Below are positions 35,183 to 43,106 of a stretch of 64,000 nucleotides of DNA, one piece after another. The notes under the pieces are model-generated. The model had not been told where the DNA came from and did not search any database. It was given only the letters and a program-made list of their open reading frames with translations. Each line of letters begins with the position of its first letter. Position 1 is the first letter of the stretch. The stretch is from Streptomyces sp. NBC_01463 (GTDB lineage: Bacteria > Actinomycetota > Actinomycetes > Streptomycetales > Streptomycetaceae): contig CP109468.1 in the NCBI GenBank assembly GCA_036227345.1, positions 2,914,001 to 2,978,000 of the forward strand, read 5' to 3'. Made by a program: the position numbers and the translations under genes.

Positions 35183-35983
35183 TCACTTCACCGCGAGCAC
35201 CAGGCTGTCGGACGGCGAGGACCAGACGGCGCGGGCCTCGGCGAACCCGGCGGCGCGCAGGGTGGCGGCGTGCCACGCGGGGGACGGCATGTCGCCGTCG
35301 GCGTGCTCGCCGTAGATCGCGAACCGCTCGGCGGTGGGCCCGGCGAGCACCGGGTCCTTCGCGGCCAGGGCCCACCAGTCCGCCCAGTCCAGGGCTCCGG
35401 CGGCCCTGGCCCGGTCCATGGCGGCGTGACGGTGGGCGCGCTCGGCGGCGTTGATCCGGGGGGTGTCCGTATCGATCATGTGGTCGGCGTTCATGAACAC
35501 CCCGCCGTCGCGGACGAGGCCGCCGAGCTGCTCGTAGAGCGTGGTGAGCGGTCCGCTGTGCAGCCAGTGCAGCGCGGTGGCGGTGAGGACGGCGTCGTAC
35601 GAGTCGTGGGGCAGTCGGTCCGTCCACCGCGGGTCCTTGAGGTCCGCGGTCACGAAGGTGACGCGCTCGTCGCCCGCGAAGGAGCCGCGGGCGATGGCGA
35701 GCAGCGCGGGGTCGAGGTCGACGCCGGTGCTGGTGGCGTTCGGGAACCGCCGCAGCAGCCTGTCCGTAATACTTCCCGTACCGCACGCGAGGTCGAGCAC
35801 CCGCGGTTCGGGGCCCGTGAGGGCCTCGACCATGTCGAGCATCACCCGGAAGCGTTCCTCGCGGTCGGGCATGTACCACTCCTGCTGCCGGTCCCAGCTC
35901 TCCTGCCAGGCCTGCCAGTCGGCACCCGTACCCGCACCCGCCCCTGTCTCCACCGTTCGCGCCGCCTTCGCCGTCTCCGTCAC
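35183..35983 (-). CDS. class I SAM-dependent methyltransferase
   Basis: 266 residues starting from the GTG that follows GGAGG with 7-nt spacing (35983). Motif I is VLDLACGTGSIT (residues 62-73) and motif post-I is STGVDLDPALLAIA. A D-rich segment follows at TATALHWL. It methylates an unknown small molecule. It is divergent from the CGNR regulator gene, with an ATGTAAT/ATTACAT inverted repeat between them. Confidence 0.9.
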   Translation of the reverse strand: MTETAKAARTVETGAGAGTGADWQAWQESWDRQQEWYMPDREERFRVMLDMVEALTGPEPRVLDLACGTGSITDRLLRRFPNATSTGVDLDPALLAIARGSFAGDERVTFVTADLKDPRWTDRLPHDSYDAVLTATALHWLHSGPLTTLYEQLGGLVRDGGVFMNADHMIDTDTPRINAAERAHRHAAMDRARAAGALDWADWWALAAKDPVLAGPTAERFAIYGEHADGDMPSPAWHAATLRAAGFAEARAVWSSPSDSLVLAVK

Positions 35984-36004
35984 CCGAAACCCTCCACGCC
36001 ACAC

Positions 36005-36039
36005 ATGTAATACCCTGGGGCCACAACAGCCCATTACAT
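36005..36039. promoter_or_regulatory. ATGTAAT inverted repeat between methyltransferase and CGNR genes
   Basis: ATGTAAT (36005-36011) and ATTACAT (36033-36039) are perfect arms separated by 21 nt, two helical turns. They lie between divergent genes, one of which encodes a probable DNA-binding CGNR protein. Candidate operator. Confidence 0.45.
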
Positions 36040-36081
36040 CACCGTCGCACCGACTCTAGACCGACGCCGTAAGGACTACAA

Positions 36082-36711
36082 GTGGAACTGGCCTATTACT
36101 CGGACTACGCCCTGCGCCTGGTCAACACCGAGGAGCCGGCCCGCAACAAGGACGCCCTCACCTCGGTCGACGCGGTGCGCGAGCTCTTCGGCGACAACGG
36201 ACAGGCCGCGCGGCGGGCCACCGACGCGGACGTGACCCGCTTCCGTTCCGTACGGGCCCGGCTGCGCGCGGTCTTCGAGGCGGCCGACGGCGGCGACGAG
36301 ACGCTCGCGGTCGACCTGCTCAACTCACTGCTGCTGGAGTTCCCGGTCAGCCCGCAGATCTCCGGCCACGACTTCCGGGACGCGGACGGGAAGCCGGACT
36401 GGCACATGCATCTCGCCGACCACCCGTCCAACGCCACGGCGGGCTACACCGCGATCGCCGCGATGGGCCTCGCCTTCCACCTGACGTCGTACGGCGTGGA
36501 CCGGCTCGGGCTGTGCGAGGCGGCGCCGTGCCGCAACGCCTACCTCGACACCTCGACCAACCGCTCCCGCCGCTACTGCTCGGACCGCTGCGCGACCCGC
36601 GCCAACGTCGCCGCCTACCGGGCCCGGAAGCGCCTGGAGACGGAGCGCGCCGCCGACACCGGCCGCAGCGCGGACACCGCCCAGCCCACGACGCCGCGCA
36701 CCGAGCGCTGA
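36082..36711 (+). CDS. ABATE/CGNR zinc-finger domain regulator
   Basis: 209 residues starting at GTG. N-terminal ABATE-like stress-response domain (residues 1-140), then the CGNR zinc finger LCEAAPCRNAYLDTS...RRYCSDRCATRANVAAYRAR, with Cys pairs C-x4-C and C-x3-C. A charged tail of about 28 residues follows. It probably binds DNA and regulates a neighbouring gene such as the divergent methyltransferase. Its 3' end overlaps the convergent sodX coding region by 97 bp. Confidence 0.88.
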   Translation: MELAYYSDYALRLVNTEEPARNKDALTSVDAVRELFGDNGQAARRATDADVTRFRSVRARLRAVFEAADGGDETLAVDLLNSLLLEFPVSPQISGHDFRDADGKPDWHMHLADHPSNATAGYTAIAAMGLAFHLTSYGVDRLGLCEAAPCRNAYLDTSTNRSRRYCSDRCATRANVAAYRARKRLETERAADTGRSADTAQPTTPRTER

Positions 36712-37073
36712 TCCTTCGTCAGCGGCCGGTAGCGGGCCCGGACCCTGGCCAGCACGAGCTCCTCGGGCACGGTCCCGTAGTCCGTGCTGTCCCCGCCCGC
36801 GAAGCTGTTGTCACCCAGCACCCACCAGCCGCCGGCCCGCCGCTCCACCGCCCGCTTGACCACCAGCAGGTCCTGCTGGAACGGATGCCGCAGGATCACC
36901 ACGTCACCGGGGCGCACCGGCGCCCCGTACTGCACGAGCAGCCAGTCCCCGTGGTGGAGCGTGGGCACCATGGAAGGACCCGTCACCTCCACCACCTGGA
37001 ACGGCAGCCGCGCCGCCGGCCCCCGTCCGGCCTGCTCATCGGTCAGCTCCGGCACCTCCGGCACCTCCCGCAT
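36615..37073 (-). CDS. sodX: nickel-type superoxide dismutase maturation protease (signal peptidase I family)
   Basis: About 152 residues from ATG 37073, preceded by GGGGAGG at a longish 10-nt spacing; the frame is open further upstream but without family resemblance. It is a short S24/S26 peptidase: VTGPSMVPTL carries the catalytic Ser (GPSM), and VVKRAV the general-base Lys, then LGDNS. It removes the N-terminal propeptide of SodN to expose the nickel-binding His. It is divergent from sodN, as known in S. coelicolor (SCO5255/SCO5254). Its 3' end overlaps the CGNR gene on the other strand. Confidence 0.93.
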   Translation of the reverse strand: MREVPEVPELTDEQAGRGPAARLPFQVVEVTGPSMVPTLHHGDWLLVQYGAPVRPGDVVILRHPFQQDLLVVKRAVERRAGGWWVLGDNSFAGGDSTDYGTVPEELVLARVRARYRPLTKDQRSVRGVVGWAVSALRPVSAARSVSRRFRAR

Positions 37074-37199
37074 CTCTCCGGCACCTCCCCGGTCCGTCCA
37101 GTACACCGTCCCCCAACAGGGTTCCGTACATTCGGCCACTGGTCCCATAGTCACCCTGGACTTTTGGCCTAAGCCCATGGGGGCACCCGCAAATTAGGG

Positions 37200-37230
37200 C
37201 TTCTCACGGAGTAATGTCCCACCTGAGAAG
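37200..37230 (+). promoter_or_regulatory. 5' UTR inverted repeat upstream of sodN
   Basis: CTTCTCA (37200-37206) and TGAGAAG (37224-37230) can pair around a 17-nt loop, ending 24 bp before the sodN start. The sodN 5' region is a known target of post-transcriptional control in S. coelicolor (the s-SodF RNA), so a structured leader is of interest. Confidence 0.4.
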
Positions 37231-37254
37231 ACGATCACGAGGAAGGACAGCCCC

Positions 37255-37650
37255 ATGCTTTCCCGCCTGTTTGCCCCCAAGGTGAAGGTCAGCGCCCACT
37301 GCGACCTCCCCTGCGGCGTGTACGACCCGGCCCAGGCCCGCATCGAGGCGGAGTCCGTCAAGGCCGTCCAGGAGAAGTACCAGGCCAACGAGGACCCGCA
37401 CTTCCGGGCTCGCGCGGTGGTCATCAAGGAGCAGCGCGCCGAGCTCGCCAAGCACCACGTCTCGGTGCTGTGGAGCGACTACTTCAAGCCCCCGCACTTC
37501 GAGAAGTACCCGGAGCTGCACCAGCTGGTCAACGACGCCCTCAAGGCGCTGTCGGCCGCGAAGGGCTCCACGGACCCGGCCACGGGCCAGAAGGCGCTCG
37601 ACCTGATCGCCGAGATCGACAAGATCTTCTGGGAGACCAAGAAGGCCTGA
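37255..37650 (+). CDS. sodN: nickel-dependent superoxide dismutase precursor
   Basis: 131 residues with the 14-residue leader MLSRLFAPKVKVSA followed by the nickel hook HCDLPCGVYDP; His15, Cys16 and Cys20 become His1, Cys2 and Cys6 of the mature enzyme after SodX processing. The rest is the four-helix bundle of the homohexameric cytoplasmic NiSOD, which dismutates superoxide. GAGGAAGGA lies upstream of the ATG. In Streptomyces its expression depends on nickel through Nur and the sodF transcript. Length matches the family exactly. Confidence 0.98.
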   Translation: MLSRLFAPKVKVSAHCDLPCGVYDPAQARIEAESVKAVQEKYQANEDPHFRARAVVIKEQRAELAKHHVSVLWSDYFKPPHFEKYPELHQLVNDALKALSAAKGSTDPATGQKALDLIAEIDKIFWETKKA

Positions 37651-37978
37651 TCCACGGTTGGGCCGTCTGACCTGCGTTTGCGCTGGTCATGTCGGCTACC
37701 TGTCCGCACCCGGTCTGCCGGACGCCGAGAACGGCGTCCATCGCGGACCGGGTGCGGTCTTTTTCGTCCGGCCACAGGTGCGCGTATGTGCAGCATCGCC
37801 ACCACCACGAGCGGCCTTCCCCGGGTGAGACGCCGCTCCGTCACCTCGTCGGCCACCGAGTCGGCACCGCACTGCGCAAGGCTGTCAGGGAACTCATCCA
37901 CGCCTCCAGCGAGCCGATGGCTCGCCATCGCCCTGCTCCTCCCCACCGTGCCTCTGCCTGCCCGACGAAGGGAAACTC
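37651..37978. other. intergenic region between sodN and the Nudix gene
   Basis: 328 bp without a supportable gene; open frames here are shadows without family likeness. The main feature is a nested hairpin with a U tract at 37704-37764. Confidence 0.5.
37704..37764 (+). terminator. nested hairpin with T-tract (rho-independent terminator or sRNA 3' end)
   Basis: Outer stem CCGCACCCGGTC (37704-37715) / GACCGGGTGCGG (37746-37757), inner stem GGACGCC/GGCGTCC (37720-37726, 37733-37739), followed by TCTTTTT. Among the terminators in this window it is the only one with a clear U tract. It lies 54 bp past the sodN stop. Confidence 0.8.
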
Positions 37979-38473
37979 GTGGCTCAGCAGACCGACGACC
38001 GCACCCCGGCCCTCAAGCCGGCACTCGACTCGATGACGCTGCTGGTCGCGGCCGTCATCGTCCACGACAAGACCACCAACCGCGTCGTCCTCCTCCAGCG
38101 CGGCGAGAACGCCAAGTTCGCCCGGGGGAGGTGGGACCTCCCCGTCGGCAAGAGCGAACCGGGCGAGCCCATCACCGAGACGGCCGTCCGCGAGCTCTAT
38201 GAAGAGACCGGCCTCACGGTGGACCCCGGGTCCCTCACATTCGCCCACATCATCCACGGAGCCTGGGGCGTTGAGTCCCCCAATGGCTTCCTCACGGTCG
38301 TCTTCGCCACCCACGAATGGACCGGCGAACCCGAGAACCGCGAACCTCACAAGCACTCCCAGGTCCGCTGGATCAACGTCGACTCCATCCCCGGGGACTT
38401 CGTGGACGCCACCTCAAACGCCCTGCACCGATACCTCGGGGGCGGCCCGGACGTCTCCCTCCACGGCTGGTGA
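37979..38473 (+). CDS. Nudix hydrolase
   Basis: 164 residues from GTG 37979 (AAGGGA upstream). The Nudix box GKSEPGEPITETAVRELYEE plus TGL fits Gx5Ex7REUxEExGU fully. It hydrolyses nucleoside diphosphate derivatives; substrate not assignable. An N-terminal tail of about 15 residues is polar. It is convergent with the following alpha/beta hydrolase. Confidence 0.9.
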   Translation: MAQQTDDRTPALKPALDSMTLLVAAVIVHDKTTNRVVLLQRGENAKFARGRWDLPVGKSEPGEPITETAVRELYEETGLTVDPGSLTFAHIIHGAWGVESPNGFLTVVFATHEWTGEPENREPHKHSQVRWINVDSIPGDFVDATSNALHRYLGGGPDVSLHGW

Positions 38474-38531
38474 CAGAGGCTCGCCGCTACTCGTCGGAAA
38501 GGTGTACGTGCCCGGGTGCGGTTTGCCCGGT

Positions 38532-39338
38532 TCAGCCGCGCAGCACGCGTTCCGCCGTCTCCCTGACGACGTCGGCCAGGGCGCCCGGAGCCGTGAGGTG
38601 GGCGATGTGTCCCTGGCCCGGGAGTGTGACGACGTGTGCGTCGGGCAGGGTCGCCGCCAGGTCGGAGACGCGTTCGCGCAGGTGGGCCGGGCTGAGGTCG
38701 CCCTCGATCAGGGTCGTCGGTGTACCGAGGGCCGCGAACCGGTCGATGCCGACGCCGAGCGCGTCGAGTGCCTCGTCCTCGGCGATCTGCGCCGGCGCGT
38801 AGGCCGCGAACGCCGCCTGCACGCGTACATCGGCGAACATCTCGTCCACCGTGCTCGCGGGCATCCGGACGATGTCGCGCATGTGGATCCGCATCGCCTC
38901 GACGGGGTCGCCCGCGTCCAGGGCGGCCCGGGCGCGTGCCCCGGCCTCCCCCGCGAGCAACTCGCGGGTGGGCATCGGGGGTTCGTAGAGGAGGAGGCCG
39001 GCGAAGGCGTCCGGAGCGATCAGTGCGGCCTCCAGCGCCGCTACGGCGCCCGAGGAGTGTCCGACGAGCAGCACCGGGGAGTCGAGGAGCTCCCGTACGG
39101 CGACGATGTCGGCCGCGTCGAGGGCCATCGAATGGGGCAGCACGACGTCCGCCCCGGGGGCGTAGATCCGCCGGTGGATCCTGACGACGCGGAAGTCGTC
39201 GGTCAGGCGGCCCGCGACGGCGGCCCATGTCGTGGCGTCGCTGCCGCCCGGGTGGACCACCAGCAGGGTGGGCCCGGTGCCCTCGTCCAGGGCGGTGACG
39301 GGGTGACCGTCACCGGATACTGCGAGAAGTTCAGTCAT
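38532..39338 (-). CDS. alpha/beta hydrolase
   Basis: 268 residues starting at MTELLAVSGDG. Nucleophile elbow GHSSG near residue 99, oxyanion HPGG near 29-32, and catalytic His in GQGHIAH near 243. Typical of esterase/lipase-like or haloperoxidase-like hydrolases. A longer upstream frame is Arg/Gly-rich and not credible. It has direct repeats just upstream of its start. Confidence 0.88.
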   Translation of the reverse strand: MTELLAVSGDGHPVTALDEGTGPTLLVVHPGGSDATTWAAVAGRLTDDFRVVRIHRRIYAPGADVVLPHSMALDAADIVAVRELLDSPVLLVGHSSGAVAALEAALIAPDAFAGLLLYEPPMPTRELLAGEAGARARAALDAGDPVEAMRIHMRDIVRMPASTVDEMFADVRVQAAFAAYAPAQIAEDEALDALGVGIDRFAALGTPTTLIEGDLSPAHLRERVSDLAATLPDAHVVTLPGQGHIAHLTAPGALADVVRETAERVLRG

Positions 39339-39360
39339 GGTGCGAGCCTGCCCCGGCCCT

Positions 39361-39407
39361 CCGACACCGCGCCGACCTCTCCGGCAGCCCCCCGACACGG
39401 CGCCGAC
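39361..39407. repeat. 16-bp direct repeats upstream of the alpha/beta hydrolase gene
   Basis: CCGACACCGCGCCGAC (39361-39376) and CCGACACGGCGCCGAC (39392-39407) match at 15 of 16 positions and are spaced 31 bp apart, three helical turns. They lie 23-69 bp upstream of the hydrolase start on the minus strand. Candidate activator or repressor sites. Confidence 0.4.
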
Positions 39408-39603
39408 AGAACGCCGATGAAGGGAAGACGGGCGGAGGGGCGAGGGTCGGGGTATCCCCCGTGTTCTTCCGGATGACCGCCCCATCGCACGGGGTCACGC
39501 CTCACCGACATCCTGGGCTGCGTGCACAGGCGTTCACCGCTTCCGCGATGGCCGCCCGGTGCGATTCCCGCCGCACACGCCCCTCACGATCCAGGAGGCA
39601 CAC

Positions 39604-40779
39604 ATGATCAAGCGCACCCGCGTACTGGCCGGCGCACTCACCCTGACGATGGCGGCCGTTGTCGCGGCGGCCGGGCCGGCCACCTCCGCGGTCGCCGCCG
39701 GCGCGCACGACGACGCTCGACTGCGTACGGTCATGGACCGGTTGACGACGGTCGACGGCGGACCCGGAGCGCTCGTCGACGTACGGAACCGGCGCGGCAG
39801 CACCGTACTGACCAGCGGTGTCTCGGACATCGTGAGCCGGGCTCCGGTCGACCCCCGGAGCAGATTCAGGATCGGCAGCATGACCAAGCCGTTCGTGGCG
39901 ACCGTCATGCTCCAACTGGCCGGAAAGCACCGCGTCGACCTCGACGCGCCGGTCGAGCGCTACCTGCCCGGTCTCGTCCGCGGCCACGGGGACGCCGTGG
40001 AGGGCGGCAGCGACGGGAGGGTGATCACCGTCCGTCAGCTGCTCCAGCACACCAGCGGGCTGCCCGACTACCTCGAACACCTCAACCCGCAGGAGATTTT
40101 GGAGGATCCGCTGGCCCACCGCGACACCCGCGAGCTGGTCGACGGCGCGCTCGCCCACCCCTCCGAGTTCGATCCGGGCAAGGAGTGGCGCTACTCCAAC
40201 ACGAACTACCTACTGGCCGGGATGATCATCGAGAAAGTGACCGGCCGTACGTACGGCGAGGAGATCCACCGGCGCATCATCGCCCCCCTCGGGCTGGCCG
40301 CGACCTCCGCGCCGGGTGACTCCCCCGCGATCCCCGGTCCGCATCCGCGCGGCTACGTCCGGCCGGGCGAGGACGCCCCGTTGGTGGACCTCACCGCGTT
40401 CAACCCGTCGGTCGCGGGTGCGGCGGGCGGGATGATCTCCAGCGGCGACGACGTGAACACGTTCCTGGACGCGCTCCTGGGCGGCAGGCTGCTGCGCCCG
40501 GCACAGCTCAGGGAGATGATGACGACCCGGCGGACCGGCGACCCGGGCCGGGCGTACGGCCTCGGCCTGGAGAGCAGGCGGCTGCCCTGCGGCGGCCTCG
40601 CCTGGGGACACACCGGCGACGTCTTCGGATTCGAGACGGCGAGCGGCGCCACGGTCGACGGCAGGCAGGCGACGGTCATGGTGAATCTCGACCCGGGTGG
40701 TTCGGACGCGCAGAGCGACGACATGCAGCGGGCCATCCGTACGGCGCTCTGCGCGAAGCCGTCCGCGCACTCCCGCTAG
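39604..40779 (+). CDS. secreted serine hydrolase, beta-lactamase class C/DD-peptidase family
   Basis: 391 residues. Signal peptide 1 to about 32 (KRTR, hydrophobic core, AVAAGA). The SxxK motif is SMTK near residue 82-85 with the nucleophile Ser, the YxN motif is YSN near 198-200, and the third motif reads HTG near 336-338. This is the class C beta-lactamase/D-alanyl-D-alanine carboxypeptidase fold (penicillin-binding protein-like). The ATG follows CCAGGAGG. Peptidoglycan or an esterase substrate is possible. Confidence 0.9.
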   Translation: MIKRTRVLAGALTLTMAAVVAAAGPATSAVAAGAHDDARLRTVMDRLTTVDGGPGALVDVRNRRGSTVLTSGVSDIVSRAPVDPRSRFRIGSMTKPFVATVMLQLAGKHRVDLDAPVERYLPGLVRGHGDAVEGGSDGRVITVRQLLQHTSGLPDYLEHLNPQEILEDPLAHRDTRELVDGALAHPSEFDPGKEWRYSNTNYLLAGMIIEKVTGRTYGEEIHRRIIAPLGLAATSAPGDSPAIPGPHPRGYVRPGEDAPLVDLTAFNPSVAGAAGGMISSGDDVNTFLDALLGGRLLRPAQLREMMTTRRTGDPGRAYGLGLESRRLPCGGLAWGHTGDVFGFETASGATVDGRQATVMVNLDPGGSDAQSDDMQRAIRTALCAKPSAHSR

Positions 40780-40811
40780 CCACAGGAGAGCCGCCGGTCC
40801 CGCCGAAACGC

Positions 40812-40848
40812 AGCGAAGCCCGGCCGCTCCTCGCGGCCGGGCTTCGCT
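40812..40848. terminator. 16-bp stem terminator between convergent genes
   Basis: AGCGAAGCCCGGCCGC (40812-40827) and GCGGCCGGGCTTCGCT (40833-40848) pair perfectly around TCCTC. It serves the serine hydrolase and the convergent MFS gene. Confidence 0.85.
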
Positions 40849-40856
40849 CCACCCCG

Positions 40857-42326
40857 TCACACCCGGGCGCCGCTCCTCGCGCGCCGCGGGGCCAGGAACG
40901 CTCCGGCGAGCAGCGCGCCGGCCAGGACCAGCGCGGAGTTGGCCAGGATCGCGACCGAGACCCCGGAGAGGACGCCCTCGGGTCCCGGGTCGCCGAGCGC
41001 GGACATCCGGGCCGTGGCGATCGCGCTCATGACCGGGATGCCGAGGGTGATGCCGACCTGCTGGGTCATCGTGGCGAGGCCGGTGGCCAGGCCCTGTTCG
41101 TCGTCGGGGAGGCCGGACGTCGCGGTGACCATGAAGCCGACGATCATCAGCATGTTGCCGACGCCCCCGACGAACGTGGCCGCCAGCAGGAGCCAGATCC
41201 AGGCTCCGGAGGTGCCGAGCGCCACCAGCGAGAGCGTGGCGACCGCCTGGACGACGCCGCCGGCGACGATGGTCGTCCGGTTGCCGAAGCGGCCCACGGC
41301 CCGGCCGCCGAGCGTGCCGCCGATCACGGTGCCGATGCCCAGGACACCGAACGCGAGACCGGTGGCCAGCGGCGAGTAGCCGAGGACCTCCTGGAGGTAG
41401 AGCGTCAGCAGGAAGACCAGCGAGGTCTCGGTGACGAAGGCGATCAGACCGGTGGCGTTGCCCCAGATGACGCTGCGGCGCTTGAGGATGCGTACGGGGA
41501 CGAGCGGGGCGGCCGCCTTCTTCTCGACGAACCAGAAGGCGATGAGCAGCGCGACGCCGGCGAGCAGCGCGACCAGGGTGGTGGGGGTGGTCCAGCCGGT
41601 CGCACCGGCCTGCGTCAGTCCGTAGACGAGGAGCAGCAGGCCGCCGGTGACGGTCGCGGCGCCGGGGACGTCGAGGCGGGGGCGGGCGGCGGGGCGCGAG
41701 TCGGTGATGACGGACGGGGCGAGGGCTACGACGAGGGCGGCGACGGGGACGTTGACGAAGAAGGCCCAGCGCCAGGAGAGCAGATCGGTGAGGAGGCCGC
41801 CGAGGATGGCGCCCGCGGTGAAGCCGGCGGACATCAGGGCCCCGTTGAGGCCGAGGGCGCGTTCGCGCAGCGGGCCCTCCTTGAACGCCGTGGTCAGCAG
41901 GGCGAGTCCGGCCGGGGTGACGGCCGCGGTGGCGAGACCCTGGAGGACCCGTGCGGTGAGCAGGACCTCGGGGGAGGTCGCGAGGCCGCCGAGCGCCGAG
42001 GAGAGGCCGAGGACGACCATGCCGCCCACGAAGAGGCGCTTGCGGCCGACGAGGTCGGCGATGCGGCCGAACAGGAGCGTGAAGCCGGCGGCGGCCAGGG
42101 CGAAGGAGGTGGCGATCCACTGGAGGTTCGGGAGGGAGAAGCCGAGGCCTTCGCCGACGACCGGCAGAGCGACGTTCAGGATCGAGAAGTCCACGGCGAT
42201 CATGAACTGGGCGCCGAGGAGGAGGGCGAGGACGAGCTTCTGCCGTCCGGTCATCCGGGGGGCGGCCGGCGGGGCCGCGGCCTTGGCTGTGGTGGTGCGT
42301 GACGGGGTCTGGCTGGGTGCGGACAT
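40857..42326 (-). CDS. MFS multidrug exporter (DHA2/EmrB-QacA type)
   Basis: 489 residues with about 14 hydrophobic helices. Motif A-like GRIADLVGRKRLFV near the loop between helices 2 and 3, and a proline-rich motif C segment (GFTAGAILGGLLTD) in helix 5. It exports drugs by proton exchange. It is divergently transcribed from a TetR gene across a perfect inverted repeat, the standard repressor/efflux arrangement. Confidence 0.9.
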   Translation of the reverse strand: MSAPSQTPSRTTTAKAAAPPAAPRMTGRQKLVLALLLGAQFMIAVDFSILNVALPVVGEGLGFSLPNLQWIATSFALAAAGFTLLFGRIADLVGRKRLFVGGMVVLGLSSALGGLATSPEVLLTARVLQGLATAAVTPAGLALLTTAFKEGPLRERALGLNGALMSAGFTAGAILGGLLTDLLSWRWAFFVNVPVAALVVALAPSVITDSRPAARPRLDVPGAATVTGGLLLLVYGLTQAGATGWTTPTTLVALLAGVALLIAFWFVEKKAAAPLVPVRILKRRSVIWGNATGLIAFVTETSLVFLLTLYLQEVLGYSPLATGLAFGVLGIGTVIGGTLGGRAVGRFGNRTTIVAGGVVQAVATLSLVALGTSGAWIWLLLAATFVGGVGNMLMIVGFMVTATSGLPDDEQGLATGLATMTQQVGITLGIPVMSAIATARMSALGDPGPEGVLSGVSVAILANSALVLAGALLAGAFLAPRRARSGARV

Positions 42327-42351
42327 GGTCGCCCTTCCTCGGACGGGAGTT

Positions 42352-42375
42352 TTAACGGTTCTGCGGTTCCGTTAA
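42352..42375. promoter_or_regulatory. candidate TetR operator between MFS and tetR genes
   Basis: TTAACGG (42352-42358) and CCGTTAA (42369-42375), perfect 7-bp arms with a 10-nt spacer. It lies 26 bp upstream of the MFS start and 53 bp before tetR. Presumably the site through which the TetR protein represses both genes. Confidence 0.6.
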
Positions 42376-42427
42376 GATGGGATGACCGTAGCAGAGGAAC
42401 TGCCATTAATGGAACTGGAGACCCGTT

Positions 42428-43048
42428 ATGACGTCGGAGAGCTCGGAGATCATGGAACCCGGCACGGTCCGGCCCGGCGGGCGCACCGCCCGGGTCCGCG
42501 AGTCCGTCCTGCGCGCGGCCGGTGACGCGCTGGCCGAGCAGGGCTTCGACCGGCTCGACCTCGCCGATGTCGCGCGCCGCGCGGAGGTCGGCAAGACGAC
42601 CGTCTACCGGCGCTGGTCCACCACCACCGGTCTGATCGCGGACCTGCTCGACGACATGGCCGAGCAGTCCTCGCCGCGCACCCGGACCGGCTCTCTGGCC
42701 GAGGACCTCAGGGCCAACGCCCGGCTCGTGCTCCGCACGCTGACCGATCCCCGCCAGGGCGCCCTGTTCCGGTCCGTGATCGCGGCGGCCACCTGCGACC
42801 CGCGCACGGCACAGGCCCTGCACCGGTTCTACGCGGTCCGCATCGAGGAGTGGTCGGGCTGTGTCACCGAGGCCGTCGAACGCGGCGAACTCCCCGCGGG
42901 CACCGATCCGGACGAGGTGATCCGCGCCGTCTCGGCCCCCCTCTACTACCGCCTGCTGGCCAGCGGCGACCCGCTCGACGAGGCGGCCGCCGACCGCGCG
43001 GCCGAGGCGGCGGTCGTGGCGGCGAAGGCCGGTACGTACGTGAGGTGA
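42428..43048 (+). CDS. TetR family transcriptional regulator
   Basis: 206 residues. The N-terminal HTH is typical: VRESVLRAAGDALAEQGFDRLDLADVA (residues 21-47) then KTTVYRRWSTTTGLIADLL. The C-terminal domain, with a TetR_C-type helical bundle, binds an unknown inducer. Divergent from the MFS exporter, its likely target. Confidence 0.92.
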   Translation: MTSESSEIMEPGTVRPGGRTARVRESVLRAAGDALAEQGFDRLDLADVARRAEVGKTTVYRRWSTTTGLIADLLDDMAEQSSPRTRTGSLAEDLRANARLVLRTLTDPRQGALFRSVIAAATCDPRTAQALHRFYAVRIEEWSGCVTEAVERGELPAGTDPDEVIRAVSAPLYYRLLASGDPLDEAAADRAAEAAVVAAKAGTYVR

Positions 43049-43106
43049 CCCGGGCGAAGTCTTCGGACCGCCGCGCGTACGCGATCCGCGGCCATGCCGC
43101 CCGCGG

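Noticed and set aside
37678..38202. ORF overlapping the Nudix gene start
   Set aside because: Arg-rich translation and overlap with the Nudix frame; the Nudix box supports only the other frame.
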